Below, in pieces: positions 48,844-59,600 of a DNA stretch of 64,000 nt. Position numbers and translations under genes: made by a program. Numbering within the stretch: the stretch's first letter is position 1; each line of letters begins with the position of its first letter. The DNA comes from Phialophora verrucosa (Eukaryota; Ascomycota; Eurotiomycetes; Chaetothyriales; Herpotrichiellaceae): assembly GCA_002099365.1 (NCBI GenBank), contig MSED01000015.1, forward strand, positions 1,178,001 to 1,242,000, written 5' to 3'. The notes beneath the pieces are model-generated. The model saw nothing but the letters and a program-made list of their open reading frames with translations, was not told the origin of the DNA and ran no database searches.

Positions 48844-50158
48844 ATCGACTGATCAGTCTGTCTTCCTACAAGGCAATAAGTTGCGGTCAAGCACTGCGTA
48901 TAGCTCAGTCCTGTCCCTTTAGCTCCAACTTGGTGATTGAGGTGATCGAGGCCGTGCCTCATACGATTTCTTCGGGTTCATGAGGATGGGTACCAAGTCC
49001 ATGACGGCCAACTCGAAGCTGCTTTCTTATATTCGCGAAAGCCGTGCAGATGGCACTTTGACCAACATCTTTCCGCTCTATCGAGGGCACCATTAAAGAC
49101 GCAGCTGGAGAGAGCATCTTTCACGGTCCACAGGCTTCGCCTGTAACTATTCGGTGGTCAGTCTCCGGGAAGCCGCCACCGGTCAGTCAGGCGTGCTATT
49201 ATTGCACGCGCTTCAGCTCGTATATCGAGTACTTCCATACATGTGGCAATCCTGGCTGACAGCTATCAATCTAGAGCAAGGCAGGATGGATAGTGTAGGA
49301 AGAAAGGACTCGTAACAGACGGCGGCGGGTGCTGCTTGTTTCCTGTCGATCATGCATGAGGCTGACGGCGCACAAAAGCGACCCTTCGGTAGCGAGCAGC
49401 AAGAGCGATGAGCCGACGCCGGTTGGCGTCATCCAAGATCCCATTGTCCCACCGTCCCGCCAAACGGCGGTGCCACTAACGACACCTTCTCGATGAACCC
49501 GGGTACCTGGGGCACAGGCTATCAAGACGTGGTCCTTTCACGCCACTCTCTGCCCAGCATCTTCCATTCCACATCAAGTACGGTGTACGGTAGACCCTGT
49601 CTCCGTCTCTCTAGTTGTAGCCTCGATGACACCAGCGTTTTATCACCTCAATACGGAGTACGAGCTATGATATCTCCGCCACGCGTTCTTCGTCTTATCA
49701 CCGCCACGCTTGGCCTGCAACCATAGTGTCGGGTTATGGCTCGTGTCTAGCCATTAGAGCGGGTTGCTACCCTACACGGCTTGATCAGGCGTGGCCTTGC
49801 TGTCTTGAGACGAAGAATATCAACTTCCTTTCAACTGAGAGTGCATCACTCAGCATACACCACGAGAGAACAAGGAGCGGAGCAGCACGGGGAATACGGT
49901 ATGGAGAAAGAATATCAATTCGTTGTGAAGAGCTCCAGACCCATGAGGCTTCCGTCAATCCCATTCGAGTCTTCCGACAGTGAAAACCGCAGCCACGACC
50001 GCCCATGAAGGACCCACGACGGTCAATGTGTAAAGGTACAGGATAAGGTATGCCAGTGGTACAAAAGGTGCTAATTGCGGTATCTCGTCCCTCGGTCGCT
50101 CATCATTCACGTTGCCACGGCTCAACAAGAATCAATGAGAAGGCCAGTTATTGGCAGT
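48844..50158. other. Intergenic 1.3 kb
   Basis: Between the Zn2Cys6 gene and the 3' end of the Hsp12-like gene. The 9-mer TACGGAGTA occurs at 49652-49660. Frames are short and unsupported. No gene seen. Confidence 0.5.
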
Positions 50159-50901
50159 CTACTTCTTCTGTTCGCCGGAAATGCTGCTAGCGAGATCTGT
50201 GTGCCAAAGTCAGTATGAAGGTCACACCACCGATCCGGAGGCCTGGGACAGCGACTGTAAGACGTACCTGCGGCGGCCTTGCTTGCGGTGTTGAGAGCAC
50301 TGGCAGCGGCGTCTTGGGCTTGTGCGATGTAACCTTTGCCTGTCTCTTGCGCAGCACCAGCGGTTTCACTGGCCTTCTGACCATAGTGAGAGGCAGTGTC
50401 CTGAGCACTCTGAGCGGTATTGGAAGCAGTGTCTTGGGCGCTCTGAGCGGTATTGGAGGCAGCATCCTGAGCTTGGTTCAGATAGCTCTTGCTGGATTCT
50501 TGTGCAGCACCAGCGTTGTCTTGAGCACTCTTCCCGATGTTGGATGCGGTCTCTTGCACGTTCTTCGAGGCACCGGACAGAGAGTCTTGAGCAGAGCTAG
50601 TCTTGCTTGAGGTCTCATCGGAGAGCTTCTGGGTGGTAGACTTGCTGTCACCTGTGTTTGGGTCAGCGGTTGGTTCCACAGTCGGCGAGGGTGACAACAG
50701 ACCTGGCTGTACGAGTCCGGCAACATCATCAGCAGTGTTGGTGACGCCCTCCTTGGCCTTGTCGGCGTAAGACTTCTGGGAGTCGGGAGTGATCTTCTCT
50801 TGAGCCTCTGCCAATAAGGTCAGTGAATGGGCCTGTTGAGTCTAGAGGACGCTGGAGGGGCACCTACGGTCGGTCAAAGGCTTTCTCCCGGTGTCAGACA
50901 T
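50159..50901 (-). CDS. Hsp12/Hsp9-type protein with LEA-like repeats
   Basis: Three exons, 50868-50901, 50268-50807 and 50159-50196, with good GT/AG borders, give 203 residues. The joined N-terminus MSDTGRKPLTDQAQEKITPD followed by SQKSYADKAKEGVTNTADD is diagnostic of the Hsp12/Hsp9 family, whose yeast member stabilises membranes under stress. Usual family length is about 90-110 residues. Here residues 70-190 add Ala/Gln/Ser/Thr/Asp-rich repeats of about 10-11 residues (AQDAASNTAQS, AQDTASNTAQS, AQDTASHYGQK), a pattern like group 3 LEA proteins. The last exon supplies DLASSISGEQKK. It is expected to be disordered in solution and helical on membranes. The divergent upstream region has two AGGGG stress elements. 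Confidence 0.9.
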
Positions 50902-51603
50902 GATGGTGATTGTTGAGAATGAAAGGTTGGTGGCTTGAGATGATTCGTGTGCTGAAGCAATATGGGCAAGTGAGAGTGAGTTTGGACTGGGGATGTGGTG
51001 GTGGAAAAAGAAGTTGTGAAGTGGGAGAGAGGAAGTTCTGAAGAGGAAGAGAACAGAAAAGCAGGTCGAAGATATGTTTTCTTTTTCGTCACGAGGCAAG
51101 GCAAGGCAGGCAGGCGCAATACAACAATCGCGTCAGAGCAGCAGCCGGTGAAGGTGAGCAACTCGATGTCAATGGTGGGGTGGGAAGGCGCCATGTAAAC
51201 TTTGACGTCACTGTCGGAAACGCGACATGGCAGGAGCACATGCAACGGAGCGAGCGCAGCATGTGAGACGAGATTCCCATTGCAACGCCCAACTCGCACC
51301 ATGCCAGTGAATATTGAGCTGTTAGGCACGGTTCGCCATAGGCCCGGGTCGCTGTCCAGCCGATCTCAACGGCAATCGTCTCCTAACGAGCCAAAATAAA
51401 ACAATATAGGGGTATCCGCTCGCTGAAGATACCGAACAAATGAATCCAAGTCGCACGTACTGTACGTCCCCTCCGCCTCATTACCTCAGTATCATGCTCT
51501 GCCACCTTCGCCATGTGTTTCTGACACCATTGTATTTTGCCTCTCGGCGATCTTGCCAACCGGTTATGCCTTCTTCCAAATGGCTCCTGCTCCTGGACCT
51601 GGC
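50902..51603 (-). promoter_or_regulatory. Hsp12-like gene upstream region with two STRE motifs
   Basis: AGGGG occurs at 51408-51412 and its complement CCCCT at 51468-51472. Such stress-response elements bind Msn2/4-type factors and fit an Hsp12 gene. The five-base motif is frequent by chance, so this is weak. No heat-shock element with proper spacing was found. The region also contains the SFH5 3' UTR. Confidence 0.35.
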
Positions 51604-52798
51604 TTAGGACTCAGTTGCGGCCGCTGTCTCTTCAGCAAGAGCTGGCTGCCTGCCGGTAGAGCTCAGGTCGCTGCCCTTTCCGCCGTACTCTTTCGGCAGC
51701 AGCTCTCCAAGCGCTTTGACCTTGCTGCTGGTGGCCATCTCCTTGGCAAGATTGGCACCATTGCTCATCGGATGGAACTTCTTGATCGTCTTAGCCGCAA
51801 CGAATAGCTTCATGAAAGCATAGATGAATCCCATAAAGGCCGGCACATTGACGAAGAACTTCTCCTTGAGGAGCTCTGGGTAGTTCTGGGCGAAGACCTT
51901 GATGGTCTCCGTGCTGGCAGCCTTCACGACTGGGGACTGCCGCAGGAAGCTGATCGACTTGTAGTCGTGCACTTGGAGGATCTTGTACGGGTCATAGTCA
52001 GCCGTGATGGGCTTTGTCGCCTTGTCGATTCCAAGTGCCTGTAGGGCATCTTCCATGAGAGCGACGCGCCATTCAATGAATCTGAGGGCACGGCATCAGT
52101 AAACACATCTTGCGGACGTTGATTCCTGATCTTACTCTTGTAGATTGCCAAATGTTTCGCTCAGGTTCTGGACACTGCCGTAAATATTCCATGTGAACAC
52201 CTCTCTCGCTTCGGGGTCGGTCGAGTCAGCATCTCCATAGACAGTCGTGTACCCGAGGCCACCGAACTTGCTGCGATTAAATTGCTTCTTCAGTAATTCG
52301 AGTGGTTTCATCTTGGCCCGCCAGTCAAGAGTCTTTGTGAGCGTATCCTTAGATTTTGCCAGGTCTCCATCGTAGGCATTGAGGTACTTTTGCAGAATGA
52401 TCTGTGTCGGAATGTGACTGGACGGATCGGCCAGAGTAACTCCCCAGATTTCGGGATGCCCATGAGACTTGGCCAGCGCCCAAAGCTCTTCGATTGGGGT
52501 GGCAGTCTTTTCAACTGGCGCGTCCTTCTTTTCTTCCTCCTTTTGTTCAGTGGTGGGGACAGGGTCCTGGGTCTGGTCAGCAAAATAGTCAGATAATAAC
52601 TGGCAAGTCGCATACAGTCGGTGGTTCAGCCGACGACGGCTTCTCTTCACCGTCAGGGACAACGGCAGAGACCTCGCCAGGTAGAGTAGTGTTGTTCGGT
52701 GCGTGAGTTGTTCCTCGGGACGAAGGGACGACTCCAGACACCTCGCTTTCCAAGGCGGTGTTATTTGGAGCCGCGGTGGTCGCTTCGGGAGCGGACAT
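51604..52798 (-). CDS. SFH5: Sec14-like phosphatidylinositol transfer protein Sfh5
   Basis: Three exons, 52616-52798, 52136-52572 and 51604-52081, give 365 residues. The first intron is only 43 nt (GTATGC...GCTGACCAG) and phase 0; the second is 54 nt. The junctions read EPPT-TQDP and NLQE-FIEWRVALME. The CRAL-TRIO lipid-binding fold covers about residues 80-335, with FGGLGYTTVYGDAD, EVFTWNIYGSVQNL, SFLRQSPVVKAASTE and YPELLKEKFFVNVPAFMGFIYAFMK. These match Sfh5, a non-classical Sec14 protein that exchanges phosphatidylinositol at the ER and plasma membrane and, in yeast, binds haem. The N-terminal 75 residues are a Pro/Thr/Glu-rich tail with an internal repeat (APNNTALESEVSGVVP and APNNTTLPGEVSAVVP). 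Confidence 0.93.
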
Positions 52799-53914
52799 CG
52801 TGCCGTTCAAGGATCGCTCGTCACCACAGCAAATATTGATGCGCACAGACTCAAAAATGGAGCACTGCAACCAATTGGCGTCTGGGGCTCAAGAAGCGAT
52901 AGATGGTTGACGACGCCGGGAAGGAAAAATCGATGCCGGATTCAGTTGTTTGTTTACGCCCAACTACCCGACCTTGTGGCTTCGAGATCCAACAGCACGA
53001 AAGATCACGAACAAAACAAGCCGGATCTAAGCCCAAACACAAATTCACGAAGACAAGGCCCCGGGTTTTTGAAGCAGGACGAAATTAAGCGTATGACTGA
53101 ACCCTGAACTCGATGGGTTTCGACGAGGTCCAAGGAGAGCAGTCTAGAAATATCCGCGGTGCCTACTCCGTAATCTTATCTGATCAACCGAGCGCCGAGT
53201 GCTCCGGACATACCCGACATCTCCGCGTTGACCCAGCCGAGGCGAGCCTGGGAAACCTTAGGGAGGCCTTGGGTCGGTTGCTGTTCGCTAGAGATGGCAC
53301 GACTGGGTATTTCGAGGGCAAAGGGGATGAACAGTGAAACCGAGTTGAAAACTGGAAAGACTACATTGATGGATCTTTTGAGAACTTGAATGAAATTCGC
53401 ATTGCATGGGCTGGATTGACCAGCTATATGAAGCACGTTATGGACACTACGAGTATTGATTGCTCGACCGCTCCTCTGCACCGTTGAGGAGCCGTGGTAT
53501 TGTCCGAGCGGGTATCAGGTGGTGCGTTATATTTTGGCAGGCGACACTATCGCCACTGGCGGCAGTCGAACAGGAAGAGCGCTTTAAGGCCTTCGATCTG
53601 TTGCTGATGTCCACCTGGGCTGATCCGGTAGGAAACGGATGCAGTTTCAGGCCGACAGCGTTCGGGGATCTGCTGTGTCACCCGGCTCAGCCTATTCGTG
53701 TTGGGAACAGGTTATGGTCTTCTTTGCCTTCTGATATGGGTGAGATTGACCAAGGACGGCCGGCCGGTTCATGGGAAATCATCTGCAACGATTCCATTCT
53801 TGCTACCCGCAGCGCTGTGTTCCCTGCCGAACGATAGGAAAACATAAGCAGCAGTCGGGAAGGAAGGTACCGAAACCAAACACGATCCTGCAGCCTTGCT
53901 TTGATTGGAACTCC
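52799..53914. other. Intergenic region, SFH5 and PCL cyclin
   Basis: About 1.1 kb containing the SFH5 promoter and the cyclin 3' UTR. The recurrent 9-mer TACTCCGTA is at 53164-53172. No gene recognised. Confidence 0.5.
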
Positions 53915-56611
53915 TCAACGGCACATCAGAAGATTGCTTTCGAGCTGCTCCGACAATTGAAGAGCTGACGGCGTGTGTTGCAGAGAGCAAAGACGCTTGT
54001 TGCTCATTGGGGTCGACACCGGCATTCTGGGTTCCCTTCGGAGCGACGTCGGGACTTGCATTTGCCTATGCACCGTGCGATAAGAGGGCAGTAGATGATC
54101 TTCAACGACATCGTTGTTGCCAGACCACGAGCCCTCCCAGACCAAATTTCTTACTTGGGCCTGAAGGGTGGGCTCTGTTTTGGAAAGTTTTCTCTTATGA
54201 TCTTTCGAGCGTGCATTGACCTGTGAAGTTGCGGTGACGGCCCGTTCAGAGAGCCGCCGGGGTGTTGGGGTAACACTTTGACTTGTGGTCTCTGACTGCG
54301 TCGACAGCGACATAAGGCCATGTATAGCAGCGACTTCAGAACTGGTTGGAGTAGTGCTGGGAGACCGACAGCTGGAAAGCTCGACGGGATCTTCATCGCT
54401 GATCATGGAGGCGGGTGTCTGATCGCCTGCCGATAGAGAGTACAATTCGGCCTGGAAGTCTCGTGTTGGCTTGGGATAGTTGGTTGAAGAGGTCTTGTTG
54501 GATCTGTCAGACAGCGAGCAAACTCGAGACAAAGGAGAACCAATTCCGGATGCAACGCTTCTCCGTAGACGTGGCATGTTCGGACCCAACGAAGACCACG
54601 ATGAGATAGATGAAATAGAAGATGATCGAGATCGGGACGTGGAGCTTGTCGAGTCTGATGATACAGACGCCGGTGAGGATGTCAAAGGGGTTGTAGTTCT
54701 GATCGGGAGTTCCTGACTCGTCTCGGCAGAACGCATCAGGTGCTTCAGAGATGGCAGAACCACATTGGGGGGTTGAGGAGGTGGACATCGTTCCAGACTT
54801 GCCTTCCGAAAGCACTCCCTCCGCAGTCTGCTACCCATGGCATCCATTGATGCAGCTAGACGAAGTGAGGGTCTCGAATGGCTTTTCTCACTAGCAAACT
54901 GATATTGGAGATGGGGTGTCGTTTGTGGAGTAGGCAGGTTTCCAAGTTGTGGCCGACTCGGTAACGCGGGGCCACTGGCTGGACTCGTCTGCACAGGCGT
55001 CTGAGGAGTATGCAATCCAGGAATGCCGGATGGCTGTGGGTTGCGAGCGTTGTTCAGGTCTCCGAAGTTCAAGTCCTCGCCTTGCGTGACCGAGCTCGAG
55101 CTCGAGCTTGAGGATTCATCCAAGGGCGTGTTGACTTCCTTGCTCAGATGCGGCAAAGATGCGATAATATGCAGCTTGTTGCTGGGTAGATGGGCGCGTA
55201 AGAAGCATTCCACGAGTGGTGACTCTTTGACGATGCTAGGATCGAGTTTTTGGAGTACCGAAGTCCACCACTGGCTTGTGAATATTTGCTGATCACGTCC
55301 GAAGTTCTCGCCCAGATCAACTTGTGAAACCATAGCGGCCAGTGACGTCGTATTCGAGCCGGCACCAGGAGGGTCAAAGTGTGCATCAAAAGGCCCTGGT
55401 GCGAGGGAGGGCCGTTCATTGGACAGCTTGCTCAACACCAAGACAATCTTGCTCCAATTCTCGAACATGTCTTTCGGCACGTGAAGGTCATAGTTGATCG
55501 TTGCAAGATATTCCCTTTCATTCTCGTTGATCTCGTTGCTCCGCAGACCAGAAATTTTGCTCCAAGCACGAGCCGAGTAGTTCCGGTCTTGCAAATATTT
55601 GGAGGCCAGCATAAGCGCCGACAAGAACATTCGGCGCCCGCACTGCATGGCACGACACTGACTTCGTTCAGATGTGTCGCCTCTGCACCGCGATGCAACT
55701 TGGCTTTGAGGCATCCTGGCCTTCAGCAGAATCAGGTAATACAACGCGACTTGCAAAGTCGAGAAGCTGGTCTTGGAGCGACGAAGGGTCTCCCGGATGA
55801 AGGTCTCGAGAGGCAATACGCCGGCGCCGAAGCAATCTGTGTTCATGGGTGGACAGTCTGACGACGGCCAGATGGCGGTGATGAGTCTCTTCGCGAAAAT
55901 GATGAGCAACGCTACAAATTGCTCCGTCACATCGGTGTCCCTCTTGAGTTTGGGAGGGCATGATCTCGTTGATGAGCATGCTGATCTTCGAGCACGGCAG
56001 TGTTGTGGATTGGGTTCTAAGCTGGCTTCTGCCACCCAAGGCTTCGAGCACGTCTGAGGAGGCTGTTGCGGTCGGCCGCTGCAGGATCGGCGCAAAAACT
56101 TGGAGGCGCCCCCAGTAAAGTTTCGAAAAGCAGTGTCGATTAGACAGCTTGAGTAGCTGGCTCCGAGGGCAGAGTGATCGTTGTTTTGTATGCCTCTCAG
56201 TATCTGCTCCTGAGACTCCAGCGCTGTATGTGAACTAGCTTTGGTCAGGTGTGGTAATTGCTCTTTGCCGTCCTCGTCCATGAAGTTGTCACTGGACGCG
56301 GTGGTAGACGTCCACGACGTCTGGGAGGAGGCCTCGGAGGAGTAGGATCCATGCGCAGAATCGCTTACACTGACGTCGTCGTCAACTGAAGAAATGCTGC
56401 TTTGGTCGACGTCTCGTTTGCATCTTCTAAGATTAGGGATCCAAGGCCCGTGGTGGATGCTTGGGTCGACATCTTGCTTGAAGGCGAGAGGATTCGTGGG
56501 CCGATATCCTTGATCATATATCTGCTGGTTCGAGAGCCAGGCAGGTATTGAATCTTGGACATTGTGAGGCGCGAGGGAATCTGCGAGGGCAGCGACCCCT
56601 TCAAATCCCAT
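53915..56611 (-). CDS. Pcl5-like Pho85 cyclin
   Basis: A single frame of 898 residues from the ATG at 56611 (the frame is open upstream to a TTG). The cyclin region spans about residues 215-430: VTEQFVALLIIFAKRLITAIWP, LPLETFIRETLRRSKTSFSTLQVALYYL, CGRRMFLSALMLASKYLQDRNYS, ARAWSKISGLRSNEINENER and YLATINYDLHVPKDMFENWSKI. These match Pcl5/Clg1-type partners of the Pho85 kinase. Filamentous Pcl cyclins direct Pho85 to targets such as Gcn4. Flanks are disordered and Ser/Thr/Pro-rich, with an N-terminal Ser run (SSYSSEASSQTSW) and poly-Ser stretches from AGC/TCG repeats near residue 515. The 470-residue C-terminal part is longer than in yeast. Frames shift in appearance just before the cyclin box, so a tiny intron there is possible. 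Confidence 0.88.
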   Translation of the reverse strand: MGFEGVAALADSLAPHNVQDSIPAWLSNQQIYDQGYRPTNPLAFKQDVDPSIHHGPWIPNLRRCKRDVDQSSISSVDDDVSVSDSAHGSYSSEASSQTSWTSTTASSDNFMDEDGKEQLPHLTKASSHTALESQEQILRGIQNNDHSALGASYSSCLIDTAFRNFTGGASKFLRRSCSGRPQQPPQTCSKPWVAEASLEPNPQHCRARRSACSSTRSCPPKLKRDTDVTEQFVALLIIFAKRLITAIWPSSDCPPMNTDCFGAGVLPLETFIRETLRRSKTSFSTLQVALYYLILLKARMPQSQVASRCRGDTSERSQCRAMQCGRRMFLSALMLASKYLQDRNYSARAWSKISGLRSNEINENEREYLATINYDLHVPKDMFENWSKIVLVLSKLSNERPSLAPGPFDAHFDPPGAGSNTTSLAAMVSQVDLGENFGRDQQIFTSQWWTSVLQKLDPSIVKESPLVECFLRAHLPSNKLHIIASLPHLSKEVNTPLDESSSSSSSSVTQGEDLNFGDLNNARNPQPSGIPGLHTPQTPVQTSPASGPALPSRPQLGNLPTPQTTPHLQYQFASEKSHSRPSLRLAASMDAMGSRLRRECFRKASLERCPPPQPPNVVLPSLKHLMRSAETSQELPIRTTTPLTSSPASVSSDSTSSTSRSRSSSISSISSWSSLGPNMPRLRRSVASGIGSPLSRVCSLSDRSNKTSSTNYPKPTRDFQAELYSLSAGDQTPASMISDEDPVELSSCRSPSTTPTSSEVAAIHGLMSLSTQSETTSQSVTPTPRRLSERAVTATSQVNARSKDHKRKLSKTEPTLQAQVRNLVWEGSWSGNNDVVEDHLLPSYRTVHRQMQVPTSLRREPRMPVSTPMSNKRLCSLQHTPSALQLSEQLESNLLMCR

Positions 56612-59600
56612 CTTAGGGGCGAGATGTGAGCGATGTCTCAGTCTTGAGAACAAGCACTCTTTCAGGTGTCGCCTGTCTGTTGGAGAAGTGGTTCGGAAGG
56701 AAGTAGGATGGGGAGGAAATCTAATCCGCGGTCATGAGTATGATGGTCCATGTGGGCATGGCAGAGTCCTCACCAAGGGTGTGGGTGTCAAACCCACCGC
56801 TAGTCAGAGTACCAGGAGCTGTCTTTGTCGAACAAGAATGCAGAATGAACACGAGCAATAGATCGACGTCTCGACGAGAGTTATGCCGAAGCCTACACTC
56901 GTGTGGTGATATCGATATACAAATGCTCGTGTGATTCAAGGCAGACTTGATCTAGCTTTACCAAAACAGCTGGTGACTCTGGCGGTGGGCTTCGACGGTC
57001 AGATGTTTCTTCTTCAGGCATGTATGACAACCAAGGACTCATGGCTGGGAGTCTCTTCGATGATGACTGTGTTTGAGAGGAGAGTGAGGTTCAAGGTCGT
57101 TGGGTGGCAATCACATCCACCCAAGGCAACTGGGAACGTTTCGATCAGGTTGCGCTGAGCGAAGTGACAGAATTCGCGCCCGCCGTAATGTTAAAGTATT
57201 ATAGTGAAGTTGTTGTGCTGGCAAGGAGTGAATGCGAGGCTCGCGATCGCAGGCGTTCCAGGTCGGCTGGGAGTGGCGGACCGAGGGCAGCCGTTGTCTT
57301 TGTGTATCCCGCAAGGGCGAGTCGCTCTTTCAGATGGCCGTGGCGAAAACTGATGAAAACTAAAGGTACAGAGTCTGTAGGCAGCCATGGCCAAGTGAGT
57401 CAGTTGCTTGTTTGTTTGTCTTTTCTTTCATGGTCCAGTCATGAGTCTGTCTGCGTGGCGAAATCGCTACCCGACCAGGAGGCTTTGGACGGAGGCTTAC
57501 AGCAATGATAGGGAATCCGACCCAGGAGACCTGTTGATATACAGAACGTGAATGCAGGTGATTATATCTTCGCAGAATATAGCGGGCAGCCTGTGCTGCA
57601 AATCATAGAGGGCTTCATTTTGGTATCTGTGGGTGGGAGCACCTCTGGCTGGTGCAGGCGCTGGTGGAATATAAGGGCTCAGCCATGTCGCCACACAGTG
57701 ATGACTTGGCTGTGGTGGCTCGCAGCGACAGGCTCCCGAGCAACTCCAGGCCATCAGCCGATGACTCAAAACTAACCCCCGTCACCAATCCCCAAGTAAC
57801 TTAGGTGGCTCTCAGTTCTACCTGAGGTGCCCGGCTGGAGTCGTCTGGTCCTCTCAGGCATATTTCTACGTGCAACTGTTCGGCCCAAGGCAAAGTTCAC
57901 TATGCTTCGAATTACGAGTACGGCTGCCCGAAGATTTCAGTCACATCATTAAACAGTGCACGCTTCCTACAGCTTCTAACTCTGCTATTGTCCAGCGATC
58001 CAGATTTAGGAGGGCTGCGCAGATGAAGAAGTTGACCTATCTATCCCCAGGCGGCACGGCGGCACTGTTGCCTCATATACCTCTCAGCCCCGAACTATGC
58101 GCACTCGCAAGCCTTTTCCCAGGTGTGTGCAACCACAGACCAGGCAACAACTGGCCAATAAGTCCATCCAGGATTTAGGTAGGATTCTGCCACATTCGCA
58201 GATTATATCAGAATTCTGTTAGTCATCCCGTCTACTATAACTAAATACTGCGTACTTGGTCTATCTGTCTACTGGACAGTCCACTTCTCGTCTTGGGGAA
58301 CAGCATCCGCTATGTTCAATAAAGTTTCTAAATTGTACGGGTGCTGGGCGAAGATATGGGAAACATTGAGTCACTGAGCCATGCGCTGGGGGAGCACGTC
58401 TCGGCATGTGCACAATTCATGACACGAAGAAGCAAAGCAATCCCTACCTAAGCACAACTAATCAGCGTGATAGCACACTCCAATTGCACCACTCCTCCCC
58501 AGGTTGCGTGGTGGTGAATCATCGGCAGCCTAATTGGCCACCGTGAGAAGGCCATCTTGCCGTGATGGAGTGGTGCAAGAGGTCTCCACGTCCCCGTTGA
58601 CTTTGCTTGTCAGGTGCGAGGTCGGCACTCTGACCGAGAGGTGAGGGAAAGGTTGCGAAGTCGCTAGGGGGGCGACAACACGACGGTGACTCAAATCAGA
58701 TTCAGTCGGGCGGCGAATGAGAGCTTGAGTGGCCACCACCTTTCCCTCTTCAGGCCCTTTCCCGGTGCATCTTTGTCCGCCGCCGCCGCCATCCCGAGAT
58801 TCCAAGTTTCGCATCCCGCAAACGGATGATTCCAACGCTACCTGGGCAGCATCGTCTCGCTCTATTCGAAACACACCAAGATTCATAACGAGATTCAGCC
58901 TCAGGTCATTCCTCGACACTAGTCAGTGAACAGGCGCGGAAGATGCGGGCTGGGGGCTGGTTTTGGGGCTGCTGAACGGCTGTCTTCGCCTTTGCGAGGG
59001 GGCTGTGGGGGACCGAAGCTGCAGCCCGTTCTGTGGAATGTCATCTTGCATTGGCGTGTGTCTTGGCCTGGTTCCCTGGTTCCGAATCGCGACCAGACTT
59101 CCCTTCATTTTCCGAGACACCCTTGGATAAGAGTACGGCCGAACTTGGCCACCAACAGGCAGAAGCTTTGATGTCGCTCTGCCTGTGGAAGTGCGGGCAT
59201 CGTTTGGGTTCGCCGTCGCTGCCTTACAACTCTCGCCCGAGTTGTGCACCGTGCACAAGTTCGGCTCGCTGTTTCTCAACGAGCAATCCCAGAGCCAATG
59301 GCCCTTCTACAATTTGTCATCCGCATGAACTCCCCGAGAGCGTTCCGTCGCAACAGAGGTAGGTGACATCGCAGGCCGTCAACGTCCAGCTTGGTGTTGT
59401 AGTCCATGCTCCACGGTGAGCGGAACCCGGATAGTCCAAGGATCCGTGCGAGTACAATGCCGCCTTCGCATTACAGCAGGTGTTTCTGTGACGAAGGAAC
59501 TTTTTCGGTCGAGGCAGGCCGCCATCTACCCTTTGTCAGGACAGATGGCACCAGCACACAGTTGCAGCCGAGTACGGCCATCGGATTTCTAGTACAATTT

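Noticed and set aside
51032..51043. GGAAGTTCTGAAG as a heat-shock element upstream of the Hsp12-like gene
   Set aside because: Spacing between GAA and TTC is one base instead of two, so it does not fit the consensus.
55668..56051. Alternative frame just before the Pcl5-like cyclin box
   Set aside because: It reads plausibly (SKISMLINEIMP) but would need a frame switch with no clear splice sites; the long frame is continuous.
58530..59279. Adjacent minus-strand frames that might form a small gene
   Set aside because: Poor start codons and no recognisable sequence; kept only as part of the gene-poor region.
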